Source: Echinarachnius parma (Eukaryota > Echinodermata > Echinoidea > Clypeasteroida > Echinarachniidae). From it: a stretch of 64,000 nt of DNA. Below, one piece after another: positions 45,864 to 59,900 of the stretch. Under the pieces are notes generated by a model. It searched no databases and was not told the DNA's origin. It saw only the letters and a program-made list of their open reading frames with translations. Where the stretch lies: assembly GCA_037951105.1 (NCBI GenBank), contig JBAMJV010003267.1:80926-144925 (forward strand), in the 5' to 3' direction. Numbering within the stretch: the first letter of the stretch is position 1; each line of letters begins with the position of its first letter. The position numbers were made by a program, and so were the translations under genes.

Positions 45864-46262
45864 GGGGACCAACACCACAAAATGATATTCTTATAAATGA
45901 AAGGTAATAGTTTTAGTAGCCCATAGATTCCAGGTAAATTATATCATTTGAAAACTCATCACCATACTAAAGGAAGTGTACATTGGTCTGCAGAAGACTT
46001 GTCTATTGTCTAGGACCTACGTGTCTTCCAAGGTTCTATTGTCTCCAAAAGTATGTATGAATGGAATTGGCACACTCGCAAATGTTTGGAGCTGACAGAA
46101 CCAAAGGCCCTGTAGGTTCCGTAAGATAGGTGATTAATTGTAATGCTTATGAATTACACAACCTTTTGCAAAGTGTTTGACATCTTTTTAGTATCAAACA
46201 ATGGTGCCAAAACATATACTGGTAACCATGTATTTATCTTTCGAGTGATGGTCCCCTTTCAG
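45864..46262. mobile_element. AAAGGGGACCA MITE
   Basis: AAAGGGGACCAACACCACAA ... GATGGTCCCCTTT. Contains 'ggtctgcagaagacttgtct' and 'gccaaaacatatactgg'. A truncated reverse relative lies at 52372-52700, with 'aaaggggaccaccacgcaaa' and 'cttcgtctgcagacata'. Confidence 0.6.
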
Positions 46263-46587
46263 TAGCCAAATTGTAAAGATACCTGCTGCATTGTGTAATG
46301 TCCCAGCAAAATCATTAAAGCCCTCGTCGCATATCATCAGATAGCATTAACGGATGCCCGAAGGAGAGCAAACTTTTCAATAACTTGATCTTTACATCTT
46401 TAAGAGAAATTTCAATCACTTTTAAATGAGATTTAAAAACATTTATTTTGATTGTAGATTATTATTTCGCAAATTTTATATCCGTCGGGCATTCGTTTAC
46501 GCTATCCGGTGATATGTGACAACACCATAATAATACATATCTGCTACAGTGACTATTATTAATATGAAAATCACCTTGTTATATCAG

Positions 46588-47117
46588 GATGGGGTAGTTC
46601 AGTTTTGGGTATAGAAGCGCTGCACAAAATATTTTGTTGTGAGAAAATGAAAAACTAATTTGAAAGAGCATACAATTTTAATTAAAGAATAAACTTTATT
46701 TGGTCAAAATCATTAAAGAAACAGCTGAAATATCAATAAACATATCCGATCGGAATAAATCTGGGGCCCAGATTTATTAGATGAATTTTTTTTTTTGATT
46801 TAAATAATGCTTACACTTTTTCAAAATTTTCAAGAGGTTTTTAAATAGTTGTTGATGATCTCTCTATTTAATAATTATTTCAACAAAACATCACATGCAC
46901 AATTTTGTATGAAAAATGGTTGAAACCAGTGCTTTTTTAGAGAGTGCTCTCGTGTGTTTTAATGGCTCTTTTTGAATGATAACAAGCTTTTTACTTAGTG
47001 GTTTGTAATTTTCTATACCTTTCGAGCATGGTGGAGTTATAACTATTAGTTTGTAATGTTATTGTGCAGGTTTTTGTTACTAAAGCTCGGCCTTACCAAA
47101 ACTGTACTACCACTTTA
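46588..47117. mobile_element. TTAA MITE family 2, long form
   Basis: 'ggggtagttcagttttgggt' at the left, 'ccaaaactgtactaccactt' + TTAA at the right. The centre is 'ctggggcccagatttattag'. Same architecture as 9832-10394. Confidence 0.65.
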
Positions 47118-47220
47118 AAACAGAAGAATATAAAAGGCTGGGACCAGCAAAATTACCTTCTTATTAAAGAGGAGTTTCTTATATCAGAGCTCTAAGTAGG
47201 TTCCATTGTATGATATTTTC

Positions 47221-47350
47221 ACAGACTATTTTGCAAGCATACATGTAGATGATTGAACTGATACCTGACTCGCCTATCTAACTTGTGTTTTGGATAGGCG
47301 AGTCGGGTATCAGTTCAATCATCAACATGTATGCTTGCAAAATAGTCTGT
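47221..47350. other. Near-perfect 58-bp hairpin
   Basis: 47221-47278 is the inverse of 47293-47350 with one mismatch and one G-T pair, around a 14-nt loop. The arms start ACAGACTATTTTGCAAGC. Not part of any repeat I see elsewhere in the window. Confidence 0.8.
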
Positions 47351-48359
47351 TTTGTACATGACAACAGAATTACTGGAAACCACTTGTATGCAGACTGCAG
47401 AGCAATGCTTAACAAATCTACAAATCAGACATACCATGACACAATACAACATCGCATCAATTGTTATACATATTTTATTTCATACACTATCAAACATTAT
47501 AAATGCATAAACATTATACATACACATGTAATACTTCAATATTGCAGCCCCGTTAATTACATGTACATGAACATGTAGTTTTGATACAATTATGTATACT
47601 CCGCACAAAAAGAAACAGGACACTTATTTAATAAAACATCTCATATTTTTTAACGATAAAATATATGTTATTGTATATCAAATTAAAGATAAAATTGCCC
47701 TCTTCGATATTAGCATAGAATCCAGGAGAAATCATTCATGCATGACTTGTCACGGTCAATTAACCACCGCAAGGTCTGTTTTCAAAAATAGCAAAAATGG
47801 AACATCCATTCAATCATTTAAATGTTGACAAGCATGATATAAATGCTATATACATGACATGGCATAATTATTTCATTACAAATGTGATCTTTTTTAGTTT
47901 CATCTCAATAGAAAAAGTGTAAATGAAGACAAATTGTGAACGTTGTAGGTTTTATTTTCATCCAAATGTAACAAAATTTGGAATTCCATGGCCAAGGTGT
48001 ATTCACTTGTCCATAATTTTATTTCAACACCAAATTTCTATTTATCTTGATTTGTATCTATATAGCTCATCATAATATAACAGATATTTACTTTTTTCTT
48101 CGGGAACCATTATCCATATAACATTTCATTTCCCTTGGGGAGTTATATTTTTGTCTCGGAATACTATATTCTTCCTCAACGCTACGCGCTTCAGAAAAAT
48201 ATAATGTCCCTCGACAAAAATAGAACTTCCCTCGAGGATCTCAAATGTTATATTGCCCCTCTAGACAGTCAATATCTGTATAATAATGCACAAAAAGAAA
48301 TTATGCCAATAAAATTATATTGAGTTGAAAATAGTATGTCTATGTATACTAGTAACCAG

Positions 48360-48602
48360 AATTAAGGGATTGGCGCCCAACTTCTGATAACGGAGTTCCG
48401 GGGTTCGAAACTGATTGATGTCCTGGCATTTTATGTTCTCTAGCAAGACATTTAATACACATTGCTGCTCTCTACACTGTCACAGGTGTAACAATAGGTA
48501 CCTGTGAGGATGTGTACGTGAGGATGTGTACATGGTTCATTTGCAGCAGTGTGCTCCCAATGGGGGACTGGCTGGAATACAGAGTGTGCTGATTGCAAGA
48601 GT
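48360..48602 (+). mobile_element. SINE-like element
   Basis: 'ggcgcccaacttctgataac' and 'ccggggttcgaaactga' resemble A and B boxes. 'ctctagcaagacatttaata' and 'gctggaatacagagtgtgct' are shared with the other SINE-like copies. Tail unclear. Confidence 0.45.
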
Positions 48603-48632
48603 GTACACATAGACTTAGGAGAAAGGCACCAT

Positions 48633-48752
48633 GAAAGAGATACAATTCATTGTAAGTCAGAAAATGTGCACATTTCAACCAATCAGATTTGGGCATGTAG
48701 AACACATGATCTGACTTACAGTTAATTGTAACTTATGTATCTCTTTCTGCAA
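48633..48752. mobile_element. Small palindromic MITE, GAAAGAGATACA ends
   Basis: 'gaaagagatacaattcattg' with 'taagtcag' is inverted at 'ctgacttacagttaattgta' and 'tgtatctctttc'. About 120 bp. Confidence 0.55.
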
Positions 48753-49030
48753 CGGGCCCATATCTAATAAATGTCTGTCACGCAGACGGCTGGATGGACA
48801 GAAAATGCCTCCAGGATATCATAGGAGAACCAAAATGAATAATAAAAATACTAAATAAATGAAGATAAATAAAACATCAACACTGTCAACAGCTGCTTTG
48901 AATTTTGTTAAATAATTACATGTGAAGGTTTTAGTAAAATCACTTATGTCCACATAGGATGCATATGTGTATTAATATGTAATACTAAGGATTGTTATAT
49001 AGTATATATTTTATGTCAATGGAATTCCTA

Positions 49031-49463
49031 TACAGGGTGGCCCAAAAAAACCGGAACGGGGCACTTCCCAAAATATAGTAACAAATGTATTATGTCCATC
49101 GGATAGAGTGTCTTTTCAAATGAACAACGATACCAAGAACAGTCAATTTGGTCGTGTAGTTTTTGTTTTAGGGCGCTGTGAATGACACCATGTTGTTAGT
49201 GTGCACTCAGCCGTGTGCCGAGAGAATGGGCATGCTCGCTGAATGGTATTACGGGCAAGGAGTGCGGTTAAACTGGCATTGACTAAATAAATCGGCACCT
49301 GACATGGTCTCACTCACTGCGTCCTTAAACAAAAACGACCTGACCAAAATTACTGTTCTTGGTATCGTTTTTCATTGGAAAGGACACCCTATCCGATGAA
49401 CATAAACATTGTGGTATTATGTTTTGGGAAGTGCCCCGTTCCGTTTTTTGGGGCCATCCTGTA
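49031..49463. mobile_element. Mariner-like MITE, TACAGGGTGGCCCAAAAAA ends
   Basis: TACAGGGTGGCCCAAAAAAA with 'ccggaacggggcacttcc' is inverted at 'ggaagtgccccgttccg' and GGGGCCATCCTGTA. TA at both outer ends. The long arms include 'ataccaagaacag' and its inverse. The 433-bp body lacks a transposase frame. Confidence 0.7.
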
Positions 49464-50579
49464 TACACAAAATAGATTGAGGCTGATGAAGCATTATTAT
49501 CCAACTGAAGTAAATGTTATTAACCAAATTGTTGACGTACTTACGTCTTCCTCAGAGTTACAAACAAGTGAGGAAATTTACAAAACTCCAAAGAGCGCAT
49601 ACCAAGATACAGAAATTATTGGGCACATGAAACAAAAATTACTATGGAAATTGCGCAATGAACATTACGCACCACATGGTTTGTGACATATTTATGGTCG
49701 ATATTCTTTCTATACTGGTTACAAAACAGGACTTATGAAAGTAACTTCAAAGCGTTATACAATAGTGCACATTATCAGTTTCTGATTGGTGAAAATACTG
49801 ATTATTAACATCATTATTAAAGCTCAAATCATCTATCGCAGTCATAGATATACATACCACTGCACTGAATGAAACATAATACCAAACTTCCTCGTAAAAA
49901 TATAATATGAATTTTCAAACATTCACCAAATCAATCTTGTCTACCTCACACGATTTTAAGTCAAAACTTTCTACTACTACTATTGCAATATTACATTGTA
50001 AATTACAAATCAAAAAATGTACAATCCTCAATGATTTCTCAATACTATTTCCGCTAGGTTAACTGAGCGGCTTAAACTATTAATTAAAGAGTTTGTGATC
50101 AAAGAGCAGAAATGGCATAATTAAGCTTGGGGATGCAACAGCAACAATCGCCTTTTAGAACTAGGCTATTTTGTAAGCACCGCATAACACTGACCCAGTG
50201 TGTAGTGAGCAAAGTGTTCAAAAGTTGACACTGCGCATCCGATTATGCATCCGAATCTGAACCACCTTTATCAACATATTCATGAGAGCCTGCTAGCTTA
50301 GTTCCATCTTTGATGACGTGGCCCATAATTAAACACTTAAGATATTTTAGTTGCTACATGGGGTTAACTTTGTGGGTACCTAAGGCTAAACCAGTTGACC
50401 CTAGTAGGGGACTAGGAAACTGTTTGTTGCTCCCTGAATTGTATTATTTGAAATGGAATTAGCAAGGAGCTAAGCTAGCAGGGTTTCATGAATATGGGGC
50501 CTGGTTATTAGAGTTGACATTCCAGCGTTGCTCTTATCCACACAAAGGGCAGATTTTGCAACAAAAGATAACTTTATTG

Positions 50580-50963
50580 CAGGTGTTGAAGATTAAGAAT
50601 CCATCTCCTTGCTGTTTTCAAATGAAACCATCCTGTGTCTTGGTTTCAAACGATTCGCAAGTGGTGATAAATAATCCATTTCCTTGCTCTGTTTTCAAAT
50701 CAAGCCACCCTGTGACTTGCTTTCAAACGGTTTGCAGGTGGTGATTTAGAATACATTTCCTTGCTCTGTTTTCAAATCAAGCCACTATGTGACTTGCTTT
50801 CAGACAGTTTGCAGGTGGTGATTAAAAATCCATTTCCTTGGCTCTGTTTTCAAATCAAGCCACCTTGGACTTGCTTTCAAGCAGTTCGCAGGTAGTGATT
50901 TTATAATCCATTTCCTTGCTCCGTTTTCAAATCAAGCCACCCTGTGACTTGCTTTCAAACAGA
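50580..50963 (-). repeat. Tandem array of about 75-bp units in the DHTKD1 3' UTR
   Basis: At least five imperfect units of 'ttccttgctctgttttcaaa', then '-tcaagccaccctgtgacttgc' and '-tttcaaacggtttgcaggtgg', run from about 50605 to 50963. The last unit reaches the DHTKD1 stop codon (50964-50966), so the array lies immediately downstream of the reading frame. Confidence 0.75.
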
Positions 50964-53900
50964 CTAGCTATCAAAGGTCCTCGCCATGACCTGTTTGACC
51001 TCCTCCTGATGCAGGGTGGATGTGCCAACCGCTGGAACTCCAAGGACATCCCGGCCTGCGTACTTCAGCTGCAAGGGGATCAAAGTAGCAAGACATAGTA
51101 ACTAAAGAATGTCTCTCTAAAAATAAATTGACAAATCTATAATGTTACATGTATCTACAGGTATATAATGAGCCATGTGACCTTTGACCTCATGACCCCC
51201 AAATCATTGGCTCATCAAGATACATACAGGTACCAAGTTTGGTGATGATCTGTCAATTGGTTCTTGAGATATTTAACATTTTAATATATGTAATTAGCCC
51301 TAAGACCATTTACCTTGGATATCATGACCCCCAAATCTTGCCAGTTCATTGGCCCTTCAAGATAAACCCAGGTACCAAGTTTGGTGATGATCTGTCAACT
51401 GGACCTTGAGATATCGTGATGAGCTTTCTTTGCCTTGTGACCTTTGACCCCAAAATCTAATCGGTTCATTGGCTTCTCAAGATACATGCATGTTCCTAGT
51501 TTGATGACAATCTGCTAACCTTTTTTAAAGATATGACCAAAAGCTATTTTGTAACATTTAATGAGCCCTGTGACCTTTGACCTCATGACACCAAACTGTA
51601 ACCGGTTCATCCGCTCCTAGCTCCTCAAGATACATACATGTACCAAGTTTGATGGCAATTGCAGAGGCATAATTTAAGCCTTGACATAGGGCCTACATAC
51701 CTTGCAGCCAACGAGGTTCTCAAAGCGAGGAGCCACAAAGAACCAGGCACCCATATTCTTGTGTTCTTCTTGACTCCATACAAAATCTAATAATAAAGTT
51801 GGAATAAGAAAAAAGAGATTTGTAACGGTTGACATGATTTACACATATTTAGCACTGCCAATTTTACAACATGTTTAAAATGTTTATATGCATGGTACAT
51901 ATCCATGGAAAACAGAGGTGGTTTTGTCAATCGATTTTAAGTTATGAAAATAAAAAAGGGCACTTGTTACACACTTTGCCAGCTATCAACGAAAGCCCGG
52001 GCATACAGAGCCCACTCGACCTGATCCGACTGAAAGCCACAGTCGGTCCAAGTCCAAGTCCGAGTCGAGTCGGCTCTGTCTGCTCTGTAAGCTTCCAGGG
52101 ATTCAATTTCAATTCAATTCTAATTTATCTAACCCATCATCATAAACATGTCAACGATTAATCATGAAAATACAATATGGATGAATAGTTTTGGACCCAT
52201 CCAGGAGCTGGGCTTGAAATTAGGGCCTATATTTACATACAAACAACAATGATTCAATCAACTTTTCAATTGAGAACTGTTGTACTGTGCAATAACTCAG
52301 TGGAACCTCGTTATAACAAGGACCTTTGAAGCAAGAATGTTATATTGTTATATCAGGTATCCTACTATATTAAAGGGGACCACCACGCAAAGAACACAGC
52401 GTTATATGTTTTGGTACCGTTGTTTGATATATAATGGATGTTTGCGAAGTGTTGTGTTATTCATAAACAATGCAATTAATCACCAAAACTCACAGAACTA
52501 ACAGGGCTGATGGTTCTGTAAGCGCCAAACGTTTGCGAATGTGCCAATATTATACCCGCGTACGTTTGAGAGACAATAGAAGCACGGTAGACGTGTGCAT
52601 CCTAGACAATGGACTAGTCTTCGTCTGCAGACATACGAACAATATCGTGATGGGTTTTCAAATTATATAATTTGTCTGGAAACCAATTTTTCTGAACTTG
52701 TTGGTGGAATGGACTACTAAAACTATGACATTTCATTTATATAAGAATATTATTTTTGGATGGAACAAAGGTAAGGAGTGAGTGTGGGAGTGTTGTAGTA
52801 TGTTGGTTCAGGCCTTTGTCTTTCAATACAAGGGTAGTGGGTTTGATTTCCAACCGAGGCACACGCGTCCTTCAGCAAGACACTTTATTATCCACACTTG
52901 CTGCTCTCACTTCTAGTGTAGTAAATGGGTACATAGCATGAATTGAATCATTTGAAGTGCTTGATTGATGTCACAAAATAAATGCTGGTCTATTATTATT
53001 ATCATTACCTTTGGCATTAGGGTATCTTGCTAAGGCAGCCTGTAAGGTATCAGCTGGGAACGGGCAGAGGGACTCCACGCGGACAATAGCAGTGTTGTGA
53101 GCTTGTCGCTTCTCTCTCTCATTTGCTAAGGCATAGTAGTGCTTGCCACAGCACACAATCACCTTCTCTATGCTGTGAAATCAAATTCAATAGAACAAAA
53201 TCCATTATTAATTATTTTTAAATGCAGTGTCGGTTGTAAAAACTCTCCTGTCTTTAGTTTTGTTTTGGTTTACAATCCAAGGCATAGTAGTGCTTGCAGC
53301 AACACTCAACCACCTTCTCTATGCTGGTGAAAACAGATTAAAAACAAGTTTTGTGGCAATTAAAACAGATTAAAAACAGGAATCATCATTTTTTAAATGT
53401 GAATCAATTGCCTATAACATTGCTGGTTGTAAGACTCTCCTTTATTATTTTTGTTTACAAGCTAAGGCAGAGTAGCGCTTTGTACAGCAAAAAAAAATCA
53501 TCTTATTTATGCTTGTTAAACAGAGTAAATAAGAATTTGTGCCATATTTGACCCATATCCTATAGAAATAAAATATTTTACGATAGCAGTGTTGTGAGCC
53601 TGTCACTTCTCTCTCATTTGCTAAGGCATAGTAATGCTTACTCTGACACACAATCAGTAGTTTGTGAAAGTTTCATGGCAAATGGATTATTTTTTTGCTA
53701 AGTAAGATACAAGTGAATATACAAATTGCCTAAGCATTACATATAAAGCTTAAACACAAAATCAAATTGATGACTTGACTTGACTTAGGTGCGTAGGACG
53801 GTGTGTCCCCTTGCTCCCCTACGAGAAATCCTGCTCCATTCTGATCTATCCTGGGCTAGTTGTTCTGCGTCTTGTAGGGATAGACCCACATCGCACCGAA

Positions 53901-56900
53901 CTTGGTCCTTCCATCTCTTGGTCCATCTCTTGGTCCTTCCATCTCAAATTGATATATCACAATAAATTTCCCCAAATTGTTACCATTACCAGACCATTAG
54001 ATATATGTACATACACCTATGACTGATATTTCACCTCCAGAACTGAATGCTTTTGCAATTTGTCTGCTGACAATGCTACTCAGTAACTTTACTATCGAGT
54101 CTCAAACCAATATGACTGGCATAATCTTTATCAGGGACTTACGTGTGTGGACTGGTCGTCTGGTCATCTATGACTGGTCTAAAGCTGGTTCCAGGACTCA
54201 TCTCGGCCAGACTGGACGTGGCCGCTGATAGACGCAGCAGGATCTTGGGGGCTGCCATGATGAGGGGCTTGCGGAAGTTTCGCACCATCTGTTGGGAGAA
54301 AAATACACAACTACTGTCAGACATGTCTTCGCGACCAACTGTTTATAGCATGCCAACCTGCACCCAGCGATCCCCTGCAGAGAAAAACAAAGTAACATAC
54401 ACCGCCTATAGAGTATAGAGGTCTCCTGTCTACAGTGGCCACTTTTCTTGTATCTGTAATTCAATCAAGACAACCTAAAACTACCGCTAATTTTAATTGG
54501 GATTTACTGACAGACTGACCTTATTCTAAACCATTTTTGAGCAGGCATTAGGACCAGTTTAAATATTGGGATTATTTTACAATACAGAGCTGACCCAGAC
54601 CTCATTAAAAAATATAAATATTTTTAGTAGATTTGCTAAGACTCTTTCTGGGCATGTTTGCACTACAAATATATTGTTTTTTTCTAATTCTGTAGGACCA
54701 GTGATAACTGATTATTACACATGAGTATAGCCTTTGCAGACTGCAATAAATGTGCTAGCGTTTCTTCCATTTAATTCAATTTCCAAGAGCTATTGTTTTG
54801 TTTTTTGTTAAAGTTTTTGTGCCAGCATCAGGAAATTATAAATATTTGATAGTATGTTGTAAATCAATTAGGATACACTATTATTTAGGTTAAAATAATG
54901 AGAAAAAATACAGGGAGAGGGGTGCACTATGAGTGATTTAGACCCAAACAGTTTTAAAATGAGCCTCTCTCGATCCCCACCAAAAAATAAAAGAATATAA
55001 AGGATAAAGGATGCAATTTCTCCTATGGTTCAAAGCAAAATACATTTTATGCAGGTAGGCCAGAAAAGAAGCCCTATTACAAATTGAAAGTCATTTCCCC
55101 AAAATTTAAATATGCATGAAAATAATTTCCTGCATTAATTTGGTAATCAGATTTGAATGTGATTTGGTAGAGAATGAAGTTTATATGAAAGGCATATTCT
55201 GTGCAGCTGTGTCTTGTAAATTTCACATTCCATGCACTCATCTTAAAGAAGTGAAATTTACATGGTTTTTGTCAACAACAAGGAATGTCTAGGAATTGTA
55301 AGTGAGCCATGAGCCTTGTCATGCCCACCTGTCTCTTGTACATTTCACATTCCAGGCACCACTAGTCAGGAAGTGAAATATACATAGAAGGCATTTCTCT
55401 TTTTCACTCTTTAAAACATGAAACTTACAAGGTTTTGGTAAACAAATTGGAATGTCTCAATGCAGAATGTACAATGATGTTTTTCTTGCCAACATGCATC
55501 TTGTTTTATTTCACATTCCAAACACCAATAGTCAGGAAGTAAAATATACATAGAAGGCGTTTCTCCTTTTCACTCTGTAAACAAATTGGAATGTCTCTGT
55601 GCAGGTTGAATGGGAGTGAATGTAAAAGGTTGGTACAGTGAAACCTCATTATAAAAACCATTCAATCTACCTCAGTCTGTTTATCAGATATCTTGTTGTA
55701 TCAGTGCAAAACAAATTATAAAATACATAGAACCTGGACCTGTCAAGTTACCTTGCTATATCAGGTACCTCTTTTTAACAGAGCCTGTTAAATAAAGGGT
55801 ACACTGTATTTCTGGGGTTTTTTTTCACAAAACACTGTTATAGGTTTTAGCATAGATTCAAGGGGACGTTTATCACTAAAATTGATGCTAAAATCAGTTT
55901 TAGTGCTTGTGAAACATCCTACTGGGTAACATTACGTAATCAAAATCCTGATTTAACTTCATTTAGTAATTAGGCATTAGTTCAAGATTCTTTCCCAAGG
56001 TACCAAACTATAAAATATCAGGCGACGTATTATATAAAAGGAATGAGCAGAGGTGGTAGAGAAAGTAATCAAACTCTCAATTTGACTTCAATGAGTATTT
56101 CAAAAATGGTGCAAGATCCTTTCCAGAGCTGACAAACTATAAAATACCTACATACCTTTAATAATAATAATACAAAAATGTATATAGTGCAGCTACAATA
56201 AATATATATGCATTGATATTGCATACTTTCTCAACTCCCCAGGGAGCATACTAGTCATGCTGCCAATTATTGCCCGAAGGCTAATTAACACCCGACCATG
56301 GGAAAAAAACATACAAGGGCAAGAATCAAATTATTTATATAAAAAGTACCTGGCGACGTAATAGATGGAAGTATTGAGCGGGTGTGGTAGGGTTGGCAAT
56401 CTGTACGTTGATGTTGTCTCCATCTATCCTCTCATCACTGCTATCACATGCCTGGAGGAACCTCTCCAGACGACACGACGAGTGTTCCGGTCCCGCTCCA
56501 TCAAATCCGTGGGGTAAGAGCATCACTAACCCACTCTGAACTAGCCACTTCACTGCATCAAAGGGTTATAGATAGAGTAAAGAACTGATAGAATCAATTG
56601 CAATAAAAATAATATTAATAAGTTTTGTTTGCCCAGGTTAACCAATTCGGCGCTTTTTGCACTGTTCCCCCAGAGGGACCCGTGTCTAAAATTATTACCT
56701 CGGTCATTGGATATACACCCTCAATCAATGCAAAACTCTCTCTACTCCGTGGGTAGCATTCCAGCAGGCTACTTTACGGCGAGTGTAAAAGTGACAAGTA
56801 ATCCAAAAGAAAATATCACATTTATCTGATTCTAAATTGGTCTGTTTCATCCACTAGTTGGAGGCTTGCAGGTGTATGATTTACAAATTCAACGTCAGAT

Positions 56901-59900
56901 AACTCGGGTATGGTCATAGATCTTTTAAACAATCTTATAAATCTGTTGGTACATGGGGATGGGGGATATATTTGTCGACAGATCAACATTCATGGACTTC
57001 AGTACTTTCCCATGACTAAATTTCAAGTTAAAGTCCTTCCCATGCCAATTTAACTGTTCAACTATCCCTTCACAATTCTTTAAATGCCGAGTTGCTGGCT
57101 AGAAGGCAAAAGGTACCATTTTTTAGATCTTTGGTAGGGCCTGGTCAGATTTCGAACAGGAATTCCTAGGCTTGAGGTGGACACTAAAAATCGCTTAGCC
57201 ACCATGCCCATGAGAAATGTGTTAAAATGGGTGAATATTTTGGAAACTTACACTCTCCAGATACTATGTAAATATCAATAATTGTCTGTGCTTATAGACC
57301 CCAGTACTTTTCCACATGAGAAATGTGTTGAAATTTGTGAATTTAGAAACTTACACTCTCCAGATACTATGTAAGTATCAATGATGGTCTGTGCAGCGTT
57401 GAAGAAGTCTCCAAATTGAGCTTCCCAGACTACCAACTGCTGAGGGCTCTCTATACTCATTCCATACTCAAAACCAAGGACAGACTCCTCGGACAGAGGG
57501 CTGTTTGCAACCTGCATTGGAATAGAGTGAGGAGAAACAAAACCAACTAGGTCAGGTCCTGACTTAGCATTCAACTTGGCTTTTTTAAAGATGACCATAT
57601 AAAAACATTCATCATCATCAATTTAATTAAAGAGAAGAATCTTTTAAACGGGTCTAGTAGTAACTTTATATTGCCACCTGCAAAACTGATAAAGGGATGA
57701 TAAAATATGCATTATGTCTACCGAGTATACCGAGTGAAGTGTGAAACTGAAAGTTTAATGATGAATTAATGTTATATGACCAAAAAATGAAGAAAAAAAT
57801 GTCAAGTGTTATTTACACTTTGTATACAGTTGAAATAATCCCTTCTTTCCTCTCTCAATTTCAAATTCAAGAAAAAATATCTCAATAACATAGTTGACAT
57901 TTGAAAAACAAAAGCTGGTTTCAAACTTCAATTAGTAAGAGGGGAAAAAACGAGACATGGATGAACCAGTAGATTTATATTTGTGTGGTAGATTCAGACA
58001 AAGTTACTGATCTATCTCTTTTAAAATAGAACAAGATATCGCAAGAACAAAAACAGGATGGACGGACAGACAACCCGAAAACATAATGCCTCTGACCACT
58101 TTGTTGGCAGAGGCATACACAAAGTGAACATACCTCAAAGAAGCCTGTTTGTGCATCCTGAATGTGATTGAGTGGAATGTGAATGCCATCATCTTCTTGA
58201 TCCACCAGCATAGCATGGCGGTGACTGAAGGTACCTCTCCCTACATCCTGCCCACTCAGTCTTACATGGAATCCTGCAGGGAAAATATTTTGTACAAGGC
58301 TAGTATAAAGTATACTTATAGTACATAGTAATATATAGTATACGCAATATTGTATAAAGACGCTTTTTGCATATATTCTCTTGGAATTTCTACACTTATT
58401 GTTATGTATGAATGTACTATGAATTTTCTCCTTTTTTTCTTTTGTTTTCTCGGGCCACCAAAATTTGGTTTCGGGCCACCAAAATTCGGTTTCGAGCCAC
58501 CAAAATTCGGTTTCGGGCCACCAAAAAAAAAGACAAATAAAACCTCTAAAAAAAAGTTGATGATTTCAAAGCAATATCTCACTAAGAACATTTTTTTGAA
58601 ACAAAAATCATACACACAAATAACACTCCTCTAATTTCCGAAAGTTCACAGTCTATCACTTTTTCAACAATGTTCTTATGCTAAAAAATAACATCAGTTT
58701 CCTGCCCGTTATCAGCAAAAAAAAAAGAATAGGTGAAAACTAACCTTGCAAGAGAAGAGATCCAAAGGCCAGAGCCTCAGCTGTGGCCCAGTCCACATTG
58801 CTTCCATCTTGTAGTCGTTTCATTCTGGCATCGACGAAGGTCTTCTTTAAATGCGCGTGAATACTCTGTATTACAAGTGAGACATCATTCGCAGATAAGT
58901 ACAGGTATTAAAGAGATCTAATAACTTGTTGACATGTGCAAAACTAATGAATGGTTGATAAAATTGTATTTCTGTGCTCTGATATGTCCACTGAGTGATA
59001 TCTGAGAATTCCACGGTAAATGAATGTCATATGACTAAGTAATGAGCAAAAATGCAAAGTGATATTTACCTACTCATTGCACTGACTTTGTACAATCCGA
59101 AATATCTGAAAACTTCAATCGTAAATATCTTTCTAATGAAAGGGAAATTTGGAAAGCCAAAACCTTTTCCATGCTTCGATTGGTTATACGATTACAACAG
59201 GGTATGATATACCCACTAGAGTTCTATGTAAGCTGTGTGGATTTTGACAATGTTACTAGATCCCTTTAAGTATCAGTTTTCATTGTGGTTGTTTCTTCAT
59301 ATATTATGTCTAAATTCCCACAATCCTATAAATCTACATCACTATGATATTCCTATTATACCATTTTCTTTCATAACAATTTTGTGATTCATACTTACAA
59401 ACTCTTCTGGGAGTTCAACTGATTTAGCACCAATGTATTTAAGCAGTTGTCCATCAATTCCTGTACAAATGAAAACAAAAGACATTTCTTCTAAAATCAA
59501 TTTGACTGCATTTTCCTTCGGAAAAACGCTTGCAAATCTCACAAAGGTGCATTAAGCATAATTTGCTGATGAAAAATTGACATAGAAAACGAATACAGTT
59601 TATCATCAAGATTTATACATGGAATTACATTTGAATTTACTTGCACTCTTGATTCAAACAGTTTTCTGAATTTCAAACTTTAGGAGCCTTGAAGAAATCC
59701 AATTTAGCTCTTTTATTATGTATACATATTCCTATATTCAGATATGATGATAATCTGAAAAAGTGGCATCATATTATAGAAAGGCTTGTAACTACAAGAT
59801 GGTAGATAGCTCCATTAAACCATCAATTGTCTTTGGGTTTGTGTCAGGCTTATATAGCTTCTGACCATCGAGCATTGAAAATGGTTTCATGGAACGGCCA

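Larger units (their letters stand above)
44426..50963. other. Convergent spacer between RNASEH2C and DHTKD1
   Basis: No recognisable coding exon. Contents: an inverted AAGCCTCC repeat (about 45000-45238), MITEs at about 44070-44245, 45430-45600, 45864-46262, 46588-47117 and 49031-49463, a 58-bp-arm hairpin (47221-47350), a tRNA-like SINE (about 48360-48600), and a tandem array next to the DHTKD1 stop (50580-50963). The DHTKD1 transcript may end near the minus-strand AATAAA at 50577-50572. About 47360-48340 and 49500-50500 show nothing I can name. Confidence 0.5.

Noticed and set aside
49375-49686. 103-codon frame MERTPYPMNINIV...
   Set aside because: Begins inside the mariner-like MITE end and continues into AT-rich spacer; no similarity to transposase motifs.
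58316-58634. Frames rich in GPPKFGF or GGPKPNF
   Set aside because: Product of a 22-bp tandem repeat in a DHTKD1 intron; open on both strands.
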